From assembly GCA_030549775.1 (NCBI GenBank), contig CM060174.1, positions 23,176,693 through 23,240,692 of the forward strand: a DNA stretch of 64,000 nucleotides, given 5' to 3'. Positions within the stretch are counted from its first letter, which is position 1. Each line of letters opens with the position of its first letter. The notes beneath the pieces were generated by a model. It made no database searches, was not told where the DNA came from, and saw only the letters and a program-made list of their open reading frames with translations. Below are positions 47,900-59,474 of the stretch, piece by piece. The stretch is from Tamarix chinensis (Eukaryota; Streptophyta; Magnoliopsida; Caryophyllales; Tamaricaceae). The position numbers and the translations under genes were made by a program.

Positions 47900-49420
47900 C
47901 ACTATATAGTTGTGTTGGTCATTTAGGTGAGGCATTTGAGACCTTCGTTAAGTTTTTCAGGAATTCACCACTACCAACTCAGCTTCATCCACTATCATTG
48001 CCTTCGTATCACCCATAGAAAGGTATAAGAAAGGAAAGGTTGTAAAAGGTTATTGGTCATCATATGTTGGCTTATGTCAAGGAGGAGGATCCAATCATCT
48101 TGGAAGGTTGGATTCAGGACTTGGACTAGACTTTCAAGACATTTGATTGTCCAAGATTGAGGAAGGTGAACATAGTATCATACTTTTGTTAGAAATCAAT
48201 AAACATCTATTCGGTAGGTCATTATGCTTAGGGGGGATCACTGATATCTTAGGACTTAAGATGGCACTCTACATAAATTTTTATCCTTAATACCTTTAGA
48301 GGTATAAACTTGAAGAGTTCATGAAGGGAGTCTGATAATGTGGGAGTACCATGCATAATTCTCGAAGTTGTTACTATTAGCTTTAGGTGTAGCAGCCAAT
48401 GAGGTTATAATGAATTTCTAGTTTGAGGAGGGACTCCACTTCAACATCTAGATAATGATGGGTTTTATGGTTTTCTATAACTTGTCTGCATTTTATGAGT
48501 GGGCATATGGTGCCACCACTATGGTTCAGGAGTGTGCTTCCATTCTAAGTAAGAGTAAGGATGTAAACGGGGTAGGTTTGAGGAAGATATGCCCATACTA
48601 GTATCCATATCTTATAAGAAAATCTATACTCATACCCGAATAGGTATCCACTAACACATCTATATCTATATCCATTAGATATCCTTTATCCAATGGATCA
48701 TCTGTTTATCCATTAATGGATATTATCTAGTAGATAAATCTATTATCTAATGGATAAACTCATTTACAGTTGAGCTAAATGATAATTTTAACATTAAGTT
48801 ATACTATGTATTTTAAAATTAAGAGTAAGAGGGTAATTATATATCTAGTAAATAAGTACAGATATAGACACAGCTATGGGTACAAGTATGAATATCGATA
48901 TTCCATACCCGTATCCATACCTGAACCCAATAGGCATTTTTTTTCATTCTCCATATTTGTATTCATATCCATATACATATCCATTTATTTTTATCTATTT
49001 AAATATTTATTAGATAAAACATACCAAGTTTCTAGTAAAATCTACCCCATTTACATCCCTTAGCAAGAGGAATCATGTGACACATAGTTCTAGGGGAAGG
49101 GTTAAGTTTCAAAGAGGTAGATCTTAGCTTCTAGAATAGGGGTTAATCGAGTGGTTCTATTACACACTAGGGTCCGTAGATTCTTTTTTTGTTACTAGTG
49201 TGGTGTACATCTTCTAAGATGAAATTTTGAGGGTAGAATTGCCCATTGTCGAGTATGAGGTGGGATAGGTCATCAAAATTTTGAATGCTAGTAGTAGAGG
49301 CATTAGTTTCAATAGCAAGGACCACTTATACCTCGGTAGTAGGCATACCAGCTACAAAATTTACAGCATTAGCAAATAGTATCTAAAGGTACTTGCCCTA
49401 GTCAGTGTACAACCAAGAGA
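47900..49420 (+). pseudogene. gag: D1 gag pseudogene, interrupted by a MITE
   Basis: KEEDPIILEGWIQDLD then TFKTFDCPRLRKVNIVSYFC (about 48095-48195) matches the Del/Tekay gag capsid pattern (PxxFxG...DCPxxxKVxxAxY). Stops are frequent. The MITE at 48556-49061 splits the later part. A zinc knuckle could not be read with confidence. Confidence 0.65.
48556..49061. mobile_element. hAT-like MITE (506 bp) in D1 gag
   Basis: Terminal inverted repeats TAAGGATGTAAACGGGGTAG and CTACCCCATTTACATCCCTT, flanked by AGTAAGAG (48548-48555) and AGCAAGAG (49062-49069), an 8-bp duplication with one mismatch. An 8-bp duplication and a TAGGGATGTAAACGG-like end fit non-autonomous hAT elements. Inside are many ATCCATAT/ATATGGAT words and no transposase; an apparent frame at 48779-49063 is incidental. 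Confidence 0.87.
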
Positions 49421-49699
49421 GGATAAGCAAAGGCCGTAAGGGTATCGCCCATTTCCTTAAGGTGGAGGAGGATAAGATTATGGTTCTAGAAGGTATCATG
49501 GATGATACAATAAAGGATATTTAGGTGGGATCCTAAAAGCCATCAAATAAGCAAAGGCTAATTGATAACTAAACATAATCAATGGTAGTATTTTCCATCA
49601 TTTTGTTACCATTACATGTATTTTTGATTAGCGTACTTTATTATCATTCGTGTCCACCACTTTATTTCTAGAGCTGCTTTATCTGCATTTAATAGTGTC

Positions 49700-49900
49700 G
49701 GTATCTATTAAATTACCTTCTAGGGATAGATTAGATTGTAATAAATGCTAATCAAATGTGACTTTAGAGATAGATAGGCAATACTTCCTTATAAACCTAG
49801 TTGAGATAGACCTACTGGACTTTGATTTGATCCTTGGGATCAACATGTTGAGGAGAAACCAAATAGTGATAGATTGTGCAGAGGAGCTAGTGGTGCTGCA
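49700..49900 (+). pseudogene. D1 aspartic protease relic
   Basis: DFDLILGINMLRRNQIVIDC at 49818-49877 is the characteristic protease C-terminal motif of Del/Tekay elements (FD-ILGM-WL...IDC). The catalytic D-S-G triplet was not readable upstream. Confidence 0.75.
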
Positions 49901-50069
49901 AGGACCTTAAGGTGCTAGGGTATCCTATAAGAGATACAATCCCATACCTATGAAAAAGGCCTAATTTACCCATATTTTTCATTTGTTGGTGTACAAGGGC
50001 CTATACATTTTTGTGGTGTTCAAGATTTAAACATGGAATTGTCACCAATGAAAGAAATTTTAATTATTC

Positions 50070-50920
50070 AAGACTTTCCTAACATGTTCCCATAAGATAT
50101 GCCTAGCATGTCGTTGATGCGTGAGATAAACTTTACCATCAAGATAGTGCCAAGGGCTAAGCCAATTTCTAAAGCACCTTGTCAAATGACATGGTAATAT
50201 TATGGAATTTAAAGTTATATCTAGAGGATTTGTTGACTCAATACTACATGTGCTTATACATGAGGAGCATTGGTTCTCTTTTTCAAGAAGAATGATGGGA
50301 GTCTTTATCTGTGCATTGACTACCGGTTTCTAAAATGGTTGATGGTGAAAACTGATATCTGCTTCTAAGAATCAAATATTTATTTGAATAACATTAGGGG
50401 GATTTTATTTTCTCAAAGATTAACTTAAGGTGAGGTTACCATGAACTATGCATCATAGAAGCAGACATCATTAAGGCAATCTTTAGGACACGGTATAGGC
50501 ACTATGAATTCATAGTGTTACCTTTTGGGCTCACTAAGGTCCCTACCATATTTATAGATTTGATGATGATATTCTTCTGACCATTTTTTAACTAACTTGT
50601 GGTGTTGTTCATAAATGATATATTTATAAAATTTTAGAGAAAAAAGGAGCATAAGCAGCTTCTTCGCACCATATTATCATTGCTTAAAAGCATATGTTAT
50701 ATGCCAAACTCTCCAAGTGCAATTTGTAAATCTGAAAGGTTACATCTTTAGGTCATTTGGTGTTAGCTAGATGAGTCATCATGGATCTAGCAAAGATAGT
50801 GGATGTTAAAAAATGGAAGGGGCCAACTAATGTTCCAAAGGCTCATAGTTTCCTAGGATTGGTAATATACTTTAGACACTTTGTTTAGGATTTCTTGAAG
50901 GTATCTCATTCATGGATAAA
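50070..50920 (+). pseudogene. pol: D1 reverse transcriptase pseudogene
   Basis: MREINFTIKIVPRAKPISKA leads into the domain; NDGSLYLCIDYRFL (50288-50329) is the fingers motif and [19 protein letters not shown] (from 50491) is the palm segment. The catalytic box near 50610 reads FIND, with the first Asp lost. The order CIDYR and YEFxVLPFGLTxxP is of the Del/Tekay type and differs from E1 ([13 protein letters not shown]). Confidence 0.82.
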
Positions 50921-50924
50921 CCTT

Positions 50925-51330
50925 ATAAAGAAGACCACTAGTTCTAGTGGGATGATTATTGTGAGGGTGCATTCCATGAGTTGAAGCGATATTTGACTAC
51001 AGCATCAGTATTGACTCTACCATTAGGATCATACATGTTTTAAGTGTATAATGACACATAGAAGAATTTGAATGGGTTGTATGTTAATGAGGAAGGGTAG
51101 TGTGGTAGCTTACATTCCTTATTGGTTGAATTAGAATGAGTAGAACTACCTAACACATAATTTATATTTGATGCAGTTACCTTCACACTTTAAATCTTGA
51201 GGCACTATATCTATGGAACATAGTGTGGATTCTTTATGAACCATAAGAGTCTTGAGTATATATTCACTCAAAAGGAGTTAAATATGAGGCAAAGGAGTTG
51301 ACCTACCATGAGGGTAAAATAAACTTTATT
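50925..51330 (+). pseudogene. pol: D1 RNase H pseudogene
   Basis: CEGAFHELKRYLTTASVLTL is the start; NHKSLEYIFTQKELNMRQRS (from about 51241) is the conserved end. Stops and frameshifts lie between. Confidence 0.78.
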
Positions 51331-51339
51331 CCATATGCC

Positions 51340-52390
51340 TTGAGCGGAAACAAAATCACACTTATTGAGTTACTATGTGGTAACTAAATGGTTACTCAAG
51401 GGGCTTGGTGAGATAGGGACCGATCTAATTTTGTAGAGTGAATTTGAAGTTCATATAAGTGTATTGATCATTAAGTTGATTGTTTTCGATGACAATCAAG
51501 TAGGGTAGCCTAGAGAAGTCAAGCTTAATAAGATTCAATAGAAGATATTGGATGGTAAAGGTGAGGGCTTTTAGTTTTGTAAGGATGGTAGCATATACTA
51601 AAAGGGTCATTGGTTTGTGCCATAAAGTTATAGTGATTTGAAATGATGGATTTTGAAAGAGGATCATTATACATCATATAATGTCATTGGTTTGTGCCAT
51701 AAAGTTATAGGTGTACAATGACAACACACCATAAACTTTGTGTGTGCCTTTGCTAATTGAACCATGCTTCATGTTGACTTCATCAATACAAAAGGTGTAG
51801 ATTCCGTTAGTCAATTGATGATGATCCAAACCCTATCATATCCATTATGCATCCTCGTTAGTTTTCTCACAAAATCTATAAAGATATAATCTAACTTCTA
51901 TCTCAGAACATGAAAAGGCTATACCAATCTTGCAGGTTTACAGTGCTTTATCTTAAACAATATTTATTACGCCGGCATCAGGATGGCACCCTTTGAAGGA
52001 CTATAGGGATGCAAGTGTCGAACACCTTTGTATTGGAGTGACATTTTTAAAACTATTATACTAGGGCTAGATATGATAGAAGAAATAAAGTAGCAAGTTT
52101 GTTTGATTCAAAATAGGATAAGGGCATCTCAAAGTTGATAAAAGAGTTATGTTGATCATAGGAGACATAATGATGGTTTAGAGGTGGGGGTATTATATTG
52201 AGGATCTCACTCACCTAGGGATGTACAAGTTTGGTAGGAAGAGTAATCTAAGCTAGAGACATATTAGGACTTAGTAGATCTTTGACAAGGTTAATGAGGC
52301 CACATATTGATTAGCACTTACACCAAATTTTTCCAGAGTTTACAACATTTCCACATCCTATAGATATTTTTTACATAATCAAACCCGATG
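51340..52390 (+). pseudogene. pol: D1 integrase pseudogene with core deletion
   Basis: The linker and zinc region (51400-51660) are hard to read. MLHVDFINTKGVDSV (about 51768-51812) corresponds to the first part of the core, and AGIRMAPFEGL then CKCRTPLYWSDI (51971-52041) to its end. The part between is shorter than expected, so roughly half the core is missing or unreadable. The C-terminal part IFPEFTTFPHP precedes the chromodomain. Confidence 0.65.
51607..51710 (+). repeat. 27-bp direct repeat 77 bp apart in D1 integrase
   Basis: TCATTGGTTTGTGCCATAAA plus seven further bases occurs identically at 51607-51633 and 51684-51710. It indicates a local tandem duplication in the decayed gene. Confidence 0.85.
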
Positions 52391-52575
52391 AGATCGAGCT
52401 TGACTATTCATTGACATATGAGGAAATAACCTTGTAGATTCTCAACACCAAGATGTTAGGAATCCATAAAAGCTTAATATTGCATGTGAATGACCCCTTG
52501 AGCCACTATGGAGTTGAAGAGGCAACATGGGAGACATAGAAATACATGTAGGAGGTGAATCCCAAGCTTTTCAGC
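52391..52575 (+). pseudogene. D1 chromodomain relic
   Basis: ELDYSLTYEEITL, ILNTKMLGIHKSL, then HYGVEEATWET and PKLF read in one frame with two stops. The (E)EATWE signature is the end of the chromodomain in Del/Tekay integrases; it binds modified histone H3 in the family and steers insertion to heterochromatin. Confidence 0.85.
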
Positions 52576-52607
52576 ATAGGTGGGTTAGCATTTTGGGTTT
52601 CTCTCTT

Positions 52608-52614
52608 TTAAGGG
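52608..52614 (+). promoter_or_regulatory. D1 polypurine tract
   Basis: TTTTAAGGGG directly before the 3' LTR start (GGCAATAC, from TGTAATAC). Confidence 0.6.
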
Positions 52615-53763
52615 GGCAATACATGATATTGTTATATCACCTTCATTGCATCCTTCTTATATTATTCCCTAACCATGACTTGTAACTTCATAGATGGAGT
52701 CTCCCTATCCTAATCCCGAGTGATTAGTATCTTAACCATTTTTCTAATTCATTAATATCAAACCTCACCTTAAAATCTTTTCTTTTCTTTTTCCTTTTTC
52801 ATTTTTATCTTTTCTTTCCTTTTCTTTTTCCTTAGTTTTCCTTTCCCTTGTGAATTTCCTATCCTTAACCAAGTTTTTTTGGTTTAGTTAATCAAAGAAA
52901 ATTCCTCTACTATGACCAAACTTTAAATCCATCACCATTACCTCCCTTCACTCAAGTAATTTGTAAGAAAAATCCCACCCTATTCCATGTTCTTGTGCCA
53001 TATCTATATCTCCCTTCACTTCTCAACTCCTTCACCCCATCATTCCTCACACAACCAAACATATAACCCCTCTCACATCTAGTCATTTATTGCAACCACC
53101 GAAACCATTTCTTCCTTTTCTCTAAAATTTCCTCTCATTTATTTTTTTAATATCAATTTCTCCCATACCACCCAACATTTTTTTGCTATCATCATCGTCG
53201 TCGTCACCATTATTGTTTATCACAAACTCACCCAGCCAAACATCACCCAAAAGTCTCCACCTTTGTATGTCGTTCATCAATGGCGACCACTGTCATTCTT
53301 CACTTAGAAATTCAACCAAATTCCTCTCATCTAGTTGTGTTACTTTTCCTTTCTTTCAAACAAGTTTTTTCCATTGATCTTAGTTACACATGCTTTTTGA
53401 GTCAAAATCACTAAGTGAGTTGGCCTTGCCAAGCAAGTTGGTCAAGCCAACCAAGTTTGCCTTAGTCGAGCATGGTTTTATTCTCCCTCATCCAATTTCT
53501 CTCCCTCAAATGTTGTTCAAACTTTCTCACTCTCCCTTAGTCTCATCTAGCTACTACTACCCTGTTGAACACACTAATTCATTCCCATTCAATATATCTA
53601 GCCCCCTCAATTTTATCTCTTACATGTTTCTCTCTTACCTTTCATCACTTGTCATCCTACTCTCCTAACTGTGTGTTTTCATGGCTTTAGGTGTTTTTTT
53701 ATCTCCTTAGAGGAGGAGGATTAGGTTCATAAGCTTACTTATATACCGGTGATATTTTGATAA

Positions 53764-53765
<2 letters not shown>

Positions 53766-53835
<70 letters not shown>
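53766..53835. repeat. (AT)35 microsatellite in the D1 3' LTR
   Basis: Seventy bases of pure AT alternation. The 5' LTR has no such array at the matching place (near 46520). Confidence 0.95.
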
Positions 53836-53837
<2 letters not shown>

Positions 53838-54204
53838 TAGAATAAGGTTTTCATACTATGTGTAAATCGTGTATAATATCATGTTGGCATATCTCTTTTT
53901 TCTTAAACTATATTGGTTAGGGTTATTTAATTATCTTATTATATCATAATATGAGCATATGATTGTTTTGCAAATTACGAGCTTATGTGATATTGGTTTT
54001 CATATTCCTTGTGCACTATGATAAAGGTCAATTATGAGCTTATATGATATTTCTTGTCATGTACCTTGTGTACTATGTTAAAGCTTTCATGACATTAATG
54101 AGATCATCAATAGTATAATAAGACATTACTACTTAAAGTGAAAGATTTAGTAGTTAGGATCAGTTGTAGATATTTTATATGACATATATAGTGGTTTGGA
54201 GCGT

Positions 54205-54375
54205 TGTACCATAAGGTTTTACCAATCCCTTCCACCGGATGACCGTAGTGGCCAAAAGCATTATACATTTGGTTGTACCATCCTATTTCATCGGATGAGA
54301 ATAGTAATCAAAAGTAATAAGTCACAGGTTGTACCAATCCGCTCCGCAGGATAAGAATAGTGCAAAAAGCATTAT
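54205..54375 (+). repeat. Minisatellite, 3 x ~56 bp, in the D1 3' LTR
   Basis: Units with GGTTGTACCAATCC...AAAAGCATTATGCC correspond to those at 46831-46998 in the 5' LTR. Confidence 0.82.
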
Positions 54376-54680
54376 GCCCTCAGACTATCATATTGTATGA
54401 TCTTGGTCCACCAATTATGAATAGCGGGATCCTTTAATTGAAGATATTAAGTAAATCAAATCACCAAATTATCTCTCTCAAAAATATTTTGGTTCTTCTT
54501 AGGAACCTTCTCATATTTTAAATTATGATAATGATTACACCTTTAATGTGACATCGTGTGTTATATATATCATTTCTTATGATTGTATTGTCACATTATT
54601 CAATACAAATGTATTGAACATTCTTTTCATAGGTTTTTTTTATTACCATGAGTAAATAACTCAAGTTTTATATATAAATT

Positions 54681-55754
54681 TGTAACACCCCAAAATTTAG
54701 CACACAAAAAAAATCATTTTAACATAAATGTAATTGCAATATAATTGAGTGTTATCACCATACTCAATATATTTCTTGCTTATCATACCATCCTTACATT
54801 GAATACAAAGTAAAATAATTATAACTTAAAACCTAATAAACAAAGAATGAAACAATATTTCATAAAATTCGATAAGATTTTTTAGATTAACTGGGAGAAA
54901 TATATAATAAAATACAATCAAAAGGGATGAACAAGAACTAAGATTCCAAAAAGATATCTTAACATAACTAATAGCCAGATAACATAATTACATGACCAAC
55001 CCCAAAGATAATATGACCACTTATCCCTAAGTAAAGCATCATGAGCAATAAAGTCATCTAAGTTGTCCTCATCAGCATGCACAAAAAATTCTAGGTTGTC
55101 TACTCACAGAATTGAAGGGAGCTACTAAGAGAGATATGGACACAAAAAAGGCTCAACAAGATGAGCTTCTCGAGTAGGTAGTGTGGTTCATTGTGAGGTG
55201 AGGTAAGTTATGCATAGTTTCACTAGTAGAAAATAGCAGATGATTATGGAAAAAAAAGCTCAAAGATGAAGGGAAAGGAGAGAGGAAATCAAGGGAGAAG
55301 ATAGGTGACATAATAAATAAGGTGATGATAGGGAATGGAGGGTATATATGTCTGAGGGTAGTGTGAATAGCGAGTGCAGTTTAGGCGGGAAGAGTGAGGA
55401 AAATTGGGGGCATAGAGGAGAGGATCTAGGGATTTTGGGATAAAAAAAATCAATGATGTATCCCAAAGGTTTAGGGAAGTCACAGTAATGATGATGATTT
55501 TAGCCATATATACTGCATGGTGGAGGCTTGACAAGGAGATGTAGGTTGAGTGAAGGAGAAGGAGACATAGAGAAGAAGGGGAATAAGAAGAAAAATAAAA
55601 AGAAAAAGGTAAAGGAAAAGAAAAATGAGTTTAGGGTTATAACTAGAATTAAAATTATGTTTAAAAATTAATATTAGATAATTAGGTTAAGATTAAAATA
55701 TTAATCATTTTAGGTTATGGTTAGGTTAGGTTAGGTTAAATTTTGTGTATCACA
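54681..55754 (-). repeat. D2 3' LTR (1074 bp)
   Basis: On the + strand it runs from TGTAACACCCCAAAATTT to AAATTTTGTGTATCACA. The inverted ends and the purine tract next to it define it. The minus-strand open frames at 55260-55534 are within this LTR and are not genes. Confidence 0.78.
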
Positions 55755-55776
55755 TCACTACCTCCTTAAAACAATC
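55755..55776 (-). promoter_or_regulatory. D2 polypurine tract
   Basis: Minus strand TTTTAAGGAGGTAGTGA immediately before the LTR start TGTGATAC, the same as H1's GAGAGGTAGTGA. Confidence 0.65.
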
Positions 55777-55929
55777 TTTATCCTTGAAGTAAACAAGTCA
55801 TAATTAGAGAAGTAGATAAAAATAATATAAAGAAGGTGATCTTTTCAGTTAACTCTATAGAATTTGATACTACTTTATTGGGTAATACGCCTTTAAAAGA
55901 TAAAGAACCCCAAAACCTAACGAGCCTAT

Positions 55930-56100
55930 GTTGAAGAGCATGGAATGTGCCTCACGTATTTCCTTCTCTATCTCATGAGTTGCCTCCTCTACTCCATGGT
56001 AGCACTACATAAACATCATAAGTGGAATTGAGCTTGAATAGGTCTATTATACCTTGGTGTTAAGAATCTCTAAGGGTACCTTCTTGTAGGACAATAAATT
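55930..56100 (-). pseudogene. D2 chromodomain relic
   Basis: On the minus strand VPLEILNTKV and, after a short gap with stops, GVEEATHEIEKEIREAHSML correspond to the start and end of the Del/Tekay chromodomain; compare D1 at 52391-52575 (ILNTKM, HYGVEEATWET). The Trp of EEATWE is His. Confidence 0.8.
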
Positions 56101-56129
56101 ATCAAGCTTGATGTTGCTAGGTCTGATCA

Positions 56130-56687
56130 CATGGGAAATTCCTCTATTATAAGACATGGAAGATAATGTGAACTGAAGCTAACTCTAGTGGAAGTGATAA
56201 ATGATATGCAACTTCACTAACTATATCAAGAATCTTATAAGGACCAATACACACCTCAATCTTAGCTTACCCTTCCCACTGAGCCTTTACAAAACTCTAG
56301 CCCCTAACCCATCACTTCATTGCCGCTTATCCACATAACTCTTATTTTTACTCCAAGATTCCTTCATCATATCCTAAATCAATAGAACAAGTTGAGTCAC
56401 CTCCCCAATAATACTTAGCCTAGGTACAACAGTCAGACTAATATTACTCATATACAAATGTGTCCAACACTTACATCCATATAGTGCCTCAAAGGTTGTC
56501 ATCCCTATATTGGTATGATAATTTTTGTTGTATTACAACTCCACCATGTGTATAAAATCTTCTAAACTACCTTAGAAGTCCAAAACATAAGCCCAAAGCA
56601 TATATTCAAGATTTTCAATTGTCCTCTTAGTTTTTCCATCTATAGTCGGGTGAAAGGCATTACTCATCCTCAACTTTATGCCTAAAG
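56130..56687 (-). pseudogene. pol: D2 integrase, C-terminal half (gene split by R1)
   Basis: Minus strand: IDGKTKRTIENLEYML, VELQYNKNYHTNIGMTTFEA, LYGCKCWTHLYM, a KSYVDKRQ segment, and KIEVCIGPYKILDIVSEVAY. This is the end of the core and the C-terminal domain of a Del/Tekay integrase. The catalytic Glu region DGQTE reads DGKTK. The reading frame is cut at 56687 by R1 and resumes at 63924. Confidence 0.82.
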
Positions 56688-57709
56688 TGAACAAAAACCA
56701 CCTAGCTACAGGTGAAATCATCTAGCAAAAATAGGGTCCCAGAAACATAATTGTTTCCCACCAAATCACCGAAGTAATTTTTGAGATCCGTACTCATAAT
56801 TAACATTTATAGTAGAATAAAAAATGGCCTTAGCCCAAAATATCATAGATCTAAGAATCAAAACATACATCCCAATCCCTTCTTACATGCATATATATAT
56901 AGCATATCTCGATAGGAGTGAGCTTTGACAGAAAAAAAAAAAGGGGGGGAAGGGGAAAACTAATGGTAATATTTGGGTAATAATGGCCCCGGGTTTAGAT
57001 ATGAGTGGAGAAAAATCCATCAAAAATAAAAGAGGGAGAAGGTGGTGAGGACAAGGAATTTATGGAGAAGATGAAGGAGCTCCATAGAAAATGTGCCACT
57101 AAAGAGAAAGGGTGAGGGATGAGAAGGGTAGTGTGCGAGATAGGCAGTGGTAGGGTTTTAAATGATAAAACATAAATTCATACGGGGTTAGGTTATGTTG
57201 AATTTTGGGCCTAAACTCCAATCTGGCTTTTCCTAAATCATAAATAAATAAATAAAAGGTGAGATCACCCCAAATCCACTTAGGCTTATGGGAGGCATTT
57301 TTAACTCTACCTCTACTAGCCCATAGGACAAGAGGATGACTCAAAACTTGCATGTCCTAAAACTAATATCAATGGTTTTTTTTAAAAAAAAAGACATTAT
57401 CATTATTAGCCACTCACATTACCCCTAATAATATCCAATTACAAAAGATGGGCTAGTTATTAGGCCGGTTACCTAAGGTCCAATAACCCTTAAAATATAT
57501 TATCAAAGTTATGAAAACAAAATAATATTATCTAACCTTCTCGCTCATTCTTGATATCTAGTCTTTTTTACCATCATTCCAGATCCAAATCCTTGTCCCA
57601 TTCAGCACTAAACATAGAAAACACAAAATTTTTAGGATGAATAGTAAATAAATTAAGATATTTAAAATTAGGATAGGGAGTAGTGACTAAAGAGGTGGGG
57701 TTCATATCA
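56688..57709 (-). repeat. R1 3' LTR (1022 bp)
   Basis: Minus-strand start TGATATGAACCCC, preceded by the purine tract AAGAAGGGGGGA; the end on the + strand is TGAACAAAAACC. It aligns fully with 62906-63918. Confidence 0.9.
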
Positions 57710-57722
57710 TCCCCCCTTCTTG
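57710..57722 (-). promoter_or_regulatory. R1 polypurine tract
   Basis: Minus strand AAGAAGGGGGGA next to the LTR start, a strong, unmutated tract. Confidence 0.85.
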
Positions 57723-57724
57723 AA

Positions 57725-58960
57725 AGGGTTTCGTACTCGAAACCTACATAAAGTCATGAAAAGGAGATAGGTCAGCAACATTAAAGGTGGGATGAATAGG
57801 GTCATACCTCATGGGTAAATCAATTTTGTAAGCATTGTTGTTGACTTTCTCAAGGATTGTGAAAGTTCCATCCTCACATGGTTCAAGCTTGTCCTTGTGA
57901 TGGATTGAAAAATGCTCCTTCTACAGGTGGACCCAAACAAGATCCCCAGGTGGAAAAAATTCCCTTTTCGTGTTCATTTCTTCTTCTTTTTTATATGGGT
58001 AGCAACAGATTTGTGGAGTTCCTTGATAGTTTTGGCATGTTCCTCAGCATTGGGTGAAGTGTACTAGGAAGGGGGTAGCGGTGATAAATCTATGGGAGTG
58101 AGTGGGTTAAAACCATATACTACTTTAAATAGTGATTTACCCATGGTGGAGTGGATAGTACGATTATATGCATATTCAATGTGAGACAAATTTGATTCCC
58201 ATTGCTTGGAATTATTATCAAGGATAGCACAAAGCATGTTTCCCAAGGTACGATTGAACACCTTGGTTTACCCGCCATTTTGGGGATGGCAAGTGGTTGA
58301 GAATAAATTCTTTGTGCCCAATTTGCCCTAGAGAACCCCCCAGAAGTGAGAAATAAATTTAATGTCCTGGTCTAAAATGATGGTCTTAGGAACCCCATGA
58401 ATTTTCACAACATGATTGAAGAAGTAATTAGAAATAAGGGTGGCATCATTTGCCTTATAGTAAGGAATGAAATGTGCCATTTTAAAAAAGCGGTTGATAA
58501 CAACCACAATAGAGTCTTTGTTATGGTTTGATTGTGGGAGGCTCAAGAAAAAATCTATGGAAATTTCGACTTAGGTTGGGTAGGGACATGAAGGGGTCTG
58601 TAAAGAACCTGGGGATATGTAGTGGATTTGGCGTGTTGACATGTAGTACAAGCAGCACAAAAATGCATCACATCCTTCTTCATGTGAGGCCAATAGAAAT
58701 GTTCTTGAAGAATTTATAGGGTCTTAGCTTAGCTAAAATGACCCAATAACCCACCCCCATGAGATTCAAGCACAAGTAACTCTCTAAATGAACTTTAGAG
58801 AACACACAATCGATTATTTTGGAACAAATAGTCATCATAACTGTAGAACTTATCAAAAGTAGTAGATTGACACGTAGCAGATATTTCATGGAAATCTATA
58901 TCAGTTAGATAAAGCAGTTTAAGGTGTAAAAATCCTAATAGATTAGCATCAATAGTGGCT
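57725..58960 (-). pseudogene. pol: R1 integrase pseudogene
   Basis: Minus strand, in order: a decayed zinc-binding region, EISIDFFLSLPQSNHNKDSI (first Asp kept, about 58510-58570), MAHFIPYYKANDATLI, TIILDQDIKFISHFW (second Asp), GG then stop then TKVFNRTLGNMLCAIL (Glu of DGQTEV is Lys), HIEYAYNRTIHSTMGKSLF, then the C-terminal part DGTFTILEKVNNNAYKIDLP and FNVADLSPF near 57770. The two open pieces are 58328-58546 and 58064-58261. The frame enters the 3' LTR within a few codons. Confidence 0.88.
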
Positions 58961-58969
58961 ACAAGAGTA

Positions 58970-59470
58970 TGGTAGCGGCTAAGGGCATCGACAACCTTAT
59001 TGTCCCCCCTCTCTTGTCTTTGATGATATAAGGGAAGATTTTAATAAACTCACTCCACTTAGGCTACCTTTAGACCAATTTTCCTTGAGTCTTTAAATAG
59101 CCTAACGCTTGGTGGTCAGTTTGGATGATAAATTCTTAGGGCCAAACGTAATATTGATAAGTTTCAAGAGATCTAATAAGGGTATATAGTTCCTTTTCAT
59201 AGGTGGAATAACTCAAAGAAGCATCTCTCAGTTTCTCGCTAAATTTTGTGATAGGCCAACTATCATGTGAGAGGACAGCTTCTATTCATACCCTAGAAGC
59301 ATCACAATCAATCTTAAAGGTCTTATCAAAGTTAGGTAGTGCTAGAATAGGACCCTTGATTAAGTTTTCCTTTAAAAGTCCAAAGTCTACTTCTTGGGTA
59401 AGGCCCTAATGAAAATTTATGGACTTCTTAATAAGTTCATTTAGGGGTGTCACTATTGTGCTAAAGGGGA
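58970..59470 (-). pseudogene. pol: R1 RNase H pseudogene
   Basis: Minus strand: DKTFKIDCDASRV, ITKFSEKLRDASLSYSTYEK, ELYTLIRSLETYQYY, IIQTDHQALGYLKTQGKL and the WSEFIKIFPYIIKDKRGG end. Several stops occur. The catalytic DAS is readable. Confidence 0.85.
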
Positions 59471-59474
59471 GAAT

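Larger units (their letters stand above)
45683..54680 (+). mobile_element. D1: Del/Tekay-type chromovirus, decayed
   Basis: The 5' LTR is complete (TGTAATACC...GGGGTGTTACA), followed by a decayed primer site, gag, protease, RT, RNase H, integrase, a chromodomain relic, a purine tract and a 3' LTR that is cut at 54680 by D2. The chromodomain after integrase and the long LTRs with TGTAAYACC ends identify Del/Tekay. A MITE sits in gag. No open reading frame over 100 codons remains. Confidence 0.85.
52615..54680 (+). repeat. D1 3' LTR, cut by D2
   Basis: It aligns with 45683-47270, then stops at AAATT (54676-54680), where the end of D2 begins. About 380 bases that follow in the 5' LTR are missing and should lie beyond the window on the far side of D2. 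Confidence 0.82.

Noticed and set aside
48779..49063. Frame rich in Tyr, Ile and Ser (94 codons)
   Set aside because: It is the translation of ATCCATAT-type words inside the MITE and runs into its end.
55260..55534. Two overlapping minus-strand frames
   Set aside because: Both lie in the D2 LTR in a purine-rich tract and overlap each other; no conserved domain.
57099..57353. Minus-strand frame in R1 LTR
   Set aside because: The same region in the other LTR (63124-63415) has different frames, as expected for non-coding DNA.
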